Shown: in pieces, positions 19,958-20,023 of the stretch
How positions within the stretch are numbered: the stretch's first letter is position 1
How the letters are laid out: every line of letters begins with the position of its first letter
Source of the DNA: a virus
IMG/VR virus record: IMGVR_UViG_3300001533_002178
Span: 1-20,023 of that record
Strand: one strand, 5' to 3'
DNA: 20,023 nt
Notes under the pieces: generated by a model
Database searches by the model: none
What the model saw: only the letters and a program-made list of their open reading frames with translations
Told to the model about the DNA's origin: nothing
Position numbers and translations under genes: made by a program

Positions 19958-20023
19958 AGCCGGAAAAACTTGAACTATCAAACCTCCATGATTATCCAGA
20001 TAACGTAGGAGGCATTGCCCGGG
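19954..20023 (+). CDS. Start of a gene cut by the window end
   Basis: The ATG overlaps the preceding TGA (ATGA), with GGGAGGTGTAG upstream. The 23 visible residues start MKPEKLELSNLHDYPDNVGG. The frame is open at the end of the window. Too little is seen to name it. Confidence 0.6.
   Translation, partial: MKPEKLELSNLHDYPDNVGGIAR

Overview
The window looks like the early/replication-recombination part of a tailed double-stranded DNA phage (Caudoviricetes). It could be a free phage or a prophage; no integrase, repressor or host gene is visible to decide this. Almost all genes lie on the + strand, are packed with ATGA/GTGA overlaps, and carry strong Shine-Dalgarno sequences. Recognisable phage families are an ERF single-strand annealing protein, a DnaB-type helicase, a RecB/Cas4-like nuclease, a RusA-type resolvase, a MazG-like NTP pyrophosphohydrolase, a terminase small-subunit-like protein and an HNH-like protein. 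The host cannot be named from the sequence; the Shine-Dalgarno motifs and the MoxR/DUF3150/VWA cassette fit a bacterial host, perhaps proteobacterial (inference).

Layout. 1-981: low-complexity, repeat-rich DNA with G-tracts, five tandem 12-bp and four tandem 9-bp units and a cluster of hairpins, with at most one doubtful gene. 982-1304: a small OB-fold-like gene closed by a near-perfect intrinsic terminator. 1305-1931: a gene-free stretch densely packed with stable hairpins, a candidate structured RNA. 1932-7772: a run of small accessory genes (membrane proteins, Cys-His-Asp proteins, HNH-like, zinc ribbon, YkgJ Cys cluster), broken by two more gene-free hairpin/repeat elements (2545-2785 and about 4740-5265). 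7769-8470: the only minus-strand gene, terminase small-subunit-like. 8506-9580: three small genes. 9620-13260: a MoxR-type AAA ATPase, a DUF3150 protein and a DUF2201/VWA protein, with a peculiar tRNA-like gene inserted between the last two. 13366-19084: the replication/recombination operon. It runs RecB-like nuclease, three small proteins, ERF, an attenuator-like terminator, DnaB, a hypothetical protein, an HExxH protein, a MazG-like protein and RusA. 19085-20023: a decapitated cell-wall-hydrolase remnant, an Ala/Tyr-repeat protein, and the start of one more gene.

How the genes may work together (inference from families). The RecB-like nuclease and ERF would resect and anneal DNA ends, DnaB would unwind forks, RusA would resolve junctions, and the MazG-like enzyme would act on nucleotides. 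The ATPase/DUF3150/VWA trio is a chaperone-like module of unknown target.

The items most worth a second look are the tRNA-like gene with an expanded anticodon arm (11703-11815), the hairpin-rich RNA candidate (1331-1718), the ATPase/VWA cassette that surrounds the tRNA-like gene, the attenuator between ERF and DnaB, and the SleB-like fragment read in frame after the RusA amber stop.
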